Shown here in pieces: positions 61,775-64,000 of a stretch of 64,000 nucleotides of DNA. Numbering within the stretch: position 1 is the stretch's first letter; each line of letters starts with the position of its first letter. Location of the stretch: assembly GCF_000939975.1 (NCBI RefSeq), contig NZ_LK391969.1, positions 2,818,600 through 2,882,599 on the forward strand, read 5' to 3'. This DNA is from Pseudomonas saudimassiliensis (GTDB lineage: Bacteria; Pseudomonadota; Gammaproteobacteria; Pseudomonadales; Pseudomonadaceae). Under the pieces are notes generated by a model. It saw nothing but the letters and a program-made list of their open reading frames with translations. It was not told where the DNA came from and ran no database searches. The position numbers and the translations under genes were made by a program.

Positions 61775-63108
61775 AAGCGATAATTATTCCTGGTGTAACG
61801 GACTTAAATAAAGGGGACCAGTGCTTGGTCTGGGAGAGTTATCGGATTTTAGACGACTGTGGCTGTTTTGATGAGATACGAATTCTTGAGAACGGGGACA
61901 CGGAGCAGGAGCGAGAAGCGCTTTGTGGACAATCCAAAATTTCGGGATTTTCTTTCTGTCACAATATTCTTAAGCATCCTCGCCGCGGAAAACATGTCGA
62001 AGGTGAGCACGTTAAGGAGTCGTTTTTTTCTTTTCTGAGAATGGCGTTTAATGCAATATGGGATTTCGTTTCGCTTTCGTTTCTTTTGCTCGTTTGCAAT
62101 AAGCCAAACTTAGTCCAGAAGTTCTACAGCAAAGATGTAGTGGATACCGTGCGCTATATCGGTAGTTGTGATTTGGTCGCGGTTAAAGGCGGGGGCTTTA
62201 TTCACTCCTACGGCGAGCGTAGGGCGCCTTACATAATATGGTTTTTTCTGTTTTATATCAGGCTGGCAATTAGGTTAAATAAAAAGGTGGTGATTCTGCC
62301 AAACTCATTTGGACCCTTCGAGGGTTTAACTGTTTCATGGCAGGTCAAAAGAGTTTTGCGGAAGTGCGGTTTGATTTATGCTCGAGAAAACGTTTCCTCT
62401 AGGGCATTATCCGAAATTCTTGGTAGGGCTGTGCCAGTTTATCCTGACTTAGGATTTTTCTTGAAAGCGGATAACTCCTCTAGAGTTCGGGATATTTTGG
62501 ACGAACATGGTATTTGTGAGTCCAGGGTGATAGGAGTCACGGTTAGACCTTGGCGGTTCCCCGGTCGGGACAATCCTGATGAGCTCTATGAGAAGTACGT
62601 TTGTGCACTTTCAGAATTTGTGAAGCATCTGGTTGCCAGAGGATATAAGGTTGCTTTTTGTAACCAGTCTATAGGCCCGAATGCGCACGAAGATGATAGA
62701 AATGCAATTGATGAGATTCTCACAAAACTAGAGCACGAAAAGGAGCGAGGCGATGTATTCTGGATAAATGAAAATCTTTTATGTACAGAACTAAAGGCGA
62801 TTTACTCAAACTTTTATGCTTTAGTCGGCACTAGGTTCCATAGTGTTATTTTTGCAATTACCTCGCTGGTTCCCGCTCTGGCAATTGGGTATGGCGGCAA
62901 CAAGGCGAACGGGATTATGGGGGATTTGGGTGTCGAAAATATGACTGTACCTATTGATGCTGTTAGTCTGAAAGCTTTAATTGACTCATTTTCTGCCATT
63001 GAGAATGGGAGGGAAGATTACGTTAATAAATTGTCTAAGAACATGGAAGCCGTTTTTTCGAGAAGGGAGATTATGGTTGATGATATTTTTGACTATGTTT
63101 CAAAATAG
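61771..63108 (+). CDS. Polysaccharide pyruvyl transferase family protein
   Basis: A 445-residue protein of the PS-pyruvyl transferase (GT-B-like) family. N-terminal GVTDLNKGDQCLVWESYRIL matches the family's first motif; KGGGFIHSYGERRAPYII and ALVGTRFHSVIFAITS (the conserved RFHS) and AIGYGGNKANGI complete it. It would add a pyruvate ketal, or act on another sugar, making the polymer more acidic. ATG at 61771 overlaps the GT stop. Confidence 0.88.
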   Translation: MKAIIIPGVTDLNKGDQCLVWESYRILDDCGCFDEIRILENGDTEQEREALCGQSKISGFSFCHNILKHPRRGKHVEGEHVKESFFSFLRMAFNAIWDFVSLSFLLLVCNKPNLVQKFYSKDVVDTVRYIGSCDLVAVKGGGFIHSYGERRAPYIIWFFLFYIRLAIRLNKKVVILPNSFGPFEGLTVSWQVKRVLRKCGLIYARENVSSRALSEILGRAVPVYPDLGFFLKADNSSRVRDILDEHGICESRVIGVTVRPWRFPGRDNPDELYEKYVCALSEFVKHLVARGYKVAFCNQSIGPNAHEDDRNAIDEILTKLEHEKERGDVFWINENLLCTELKAIYSNFYALVGTRFHSVIFAITSLVPALAIGYGGNKANGIMGDLGVENMTVPIDAVSLKALIDSFSAIENGREDYVNKLSKNMEAVFSRREIMVDDIFDYVSK

Positions 63109-63214
63109 ATGCTCGGAATTATACCTGTTCTTCGAGTCATCCAGTCAAAATGTTGTGTACTGAATGATGTTTGCTGATTACTTATGATCAGATTATATTT
63201 CTTCCATATCCGCG

Positions 63215-64000
63215 GTGTTGTCTAGCTTGAAACTCACGATTGTAACTACCGTCCCGGAAACGTTTGCAACTATTCTTCAAGGGCAGCCAGGTTGGCTCGA
63301 GCAATATTCAAATGTTGTTTGTGTAACTTCCCCTGGGCCAATGCTCGAGAGGGTTAAGGAGCATGAAGGCGTCAAGGTTCTTGAGGTTCCCATGAATCGT
63401 GGCATCAGTCCTTTTAAGGATCTGGTTTCCATTTATCGAATGTGGAAAGTTCTCAGGCGCGTTAAGCCGGATGTTGTGCACTCTTACACACCGAAGGCCG
63501 GGTTGGTGACTATGCTGGCGGCTTTTCTGGCTGGCGTTCCGGTACGTATTCACACTTTTACCGGGTTGGTGTTTCCGACATCTGATGGTTTCAAACGCAA
63601 GCTCCTTGTTGCAATTGATCGGTTGATTTGTGCTGCCGCAACTAACGTCGTCCCGGAGGGTGAAGGGGTTGCGGCAGACCTGAGGGCTGACAGTATTACC
63701 TCCAAACCTTTGAGGGTGATTGGTAAAGGCAATATTGCAGGAGTTGATACCCAGTATTTTCAACCAACTAAATGCTTACCGCTTCAACATGGGGGGAGTG
63801 GTTCGTTTACATTTTGTTTTGTTGGGCGGCTGAATCGTGACAAAGGGCTTCAGGAGCTTGTTTCTGCTTTTACCAGCCTGGAGGGAGAGTCGACACTGCT
63901 TCTGGTGGGCGAATTGGACGCTACTGCACCGGTAGACGAGGTTACGCTAGGTCATATTCAGTCCCACCCACGGATTCAAACAACCGGTTTTCTTGAAGAC
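63215..64000 (+). CDS. Glycosyltransferase family 4, PglA/WbpY-like, C-terminus cut off
   Basis: Frame open from a stop at 63185 to the window edge, about 262 codons. The N-domain begins KLTIVTTVPETFATILQGQP and includes VVHSYTPKAGLVTMLAA and the GKGNIAGVDTQYF linker; the C-domain starts FCFVGRLNRDKGLQELVSAF. The conserved E(x7)E site lies beyond the edge. There is no in-frame ATG at the start: GTG at 63215 or TTG at 63218 or 63227 must serve. About 100 bp separate it from the pyruvyl transferase gene. Confidence 0.8.
   Translation, partial: MLSSLKLTIVTTVPETFATILQGQPGWLEQYSNVVCVTSPGPMLERVKEHEGVKVLEVPMNRGISPFKDLVSIYRMWKVLRRVKPDVVHSYTPKAGLVTMLAAFLAGVPVRIHTFTGLVFPTSDGFKRKLLVAIDRLICAAATNVVPEGEGVAADLRADSITSKPLRVIGKGNIAGVDTQYFQPTKCLPLQHGGSGSFTFCFVGRLNRDKGLQELVSAFTSLEGESTLLLVGELDATAPVDEVTLGHIQSHPRIQTTGFLED

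Overview
The window looks like the chromosome of a gammaproteobacterium of the Pseudomonas group, probably a marine or Halopseudomonas-like lineage. That placement is inferred from the gene families, from gene order reminiscent of P. aeruginosa (htpX, alaA, msrB, GST, tRNA-Glu/Gly neighbourhood, recalled from memory), from the high GC content of most of the window, and from abundant palindromic REP-like repeats between genes. No species name can be fixed from the sequence alone.

Positions 1-12.3 kb are a micro-aerobic respiration block, nearly all on the minus strand: ccoN-ccoO-ccoQ-ccoP (cbb3 oxidase), ccoG-ccoH-ccoI-ccoS with a TauE/SafE-like membrane protein (oxidase assembly and copper supply), then the oxygen sensor anr, apt and an MFS transporter. 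A well-formed Anr box and matching -10 lie upstream of ccoN, so the regulator, its target and the assembly machinery sit together. A second Anr box precedes a universal stress protein gene at 21.1 kb.

Positions 12.3-42.8 kb are mostly housekeeping and accessory single genes: a chemoreceptor with an unusual C-terminal domain, a divergent TRAP transporter, mrp/apbC, dcd, a TorF-type porin, usp and csbD, an RstAB-like two-component system convergent with a TetR-type regulator, a secreted alpha/beta hydrolase with PET-hydrolase-like catalytic spacing, metR, rlmM, tusA, a MATE pump, epmC, pdxB, htpX, alaA, msrB, a DUF815 ATPase, a GST, tRNA-Glu and tRNA-Gly, a ZIP transporter and a VanZ protein. 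Several intergenic gaps are filled by palindromic repeats of at least four sequence families, including a nested pair of long hairpins at 12.5-12.8 kb and tandem 142-143 bp units at 32.9-33.2 kb.

Positions 42.9-64.0 kb are an exopolysaccharide or capsule locus with two arms. The left arm reads leftwards: wzb, wzc, a yjbE/gfcA-like gene, wza, gfcB, gfcC, yjbH/gfcD. It is a Group 4 capsule or Yjb-type export set with tyrosine kinase and phosphatase. The right arm reads rightwards: an MBL-fold/beta-CASP-like hydrolase, rfaH, an exact ops (JUMPstart) element, glmS, a tviB/wbpO-type UDP-HexNAc dehydrogenase, a tviC/wbpP-type epimerase, Wzx flippase, Wzy polymerase, two GT4 glycosyltransferases (the last cut by the window edge) and a pyruvyl transferase. 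Together they predict an acidic polymer containing N-acetylgalactosaminuronate and possibly pyruvate ketals, made by the Wzx/Wzy route and antiterminated by a locally encoded RfaH. From about 56.6 kb the sequence becomes clearly AT-richer, as is usual for exchanged serotype-specific cassettes.
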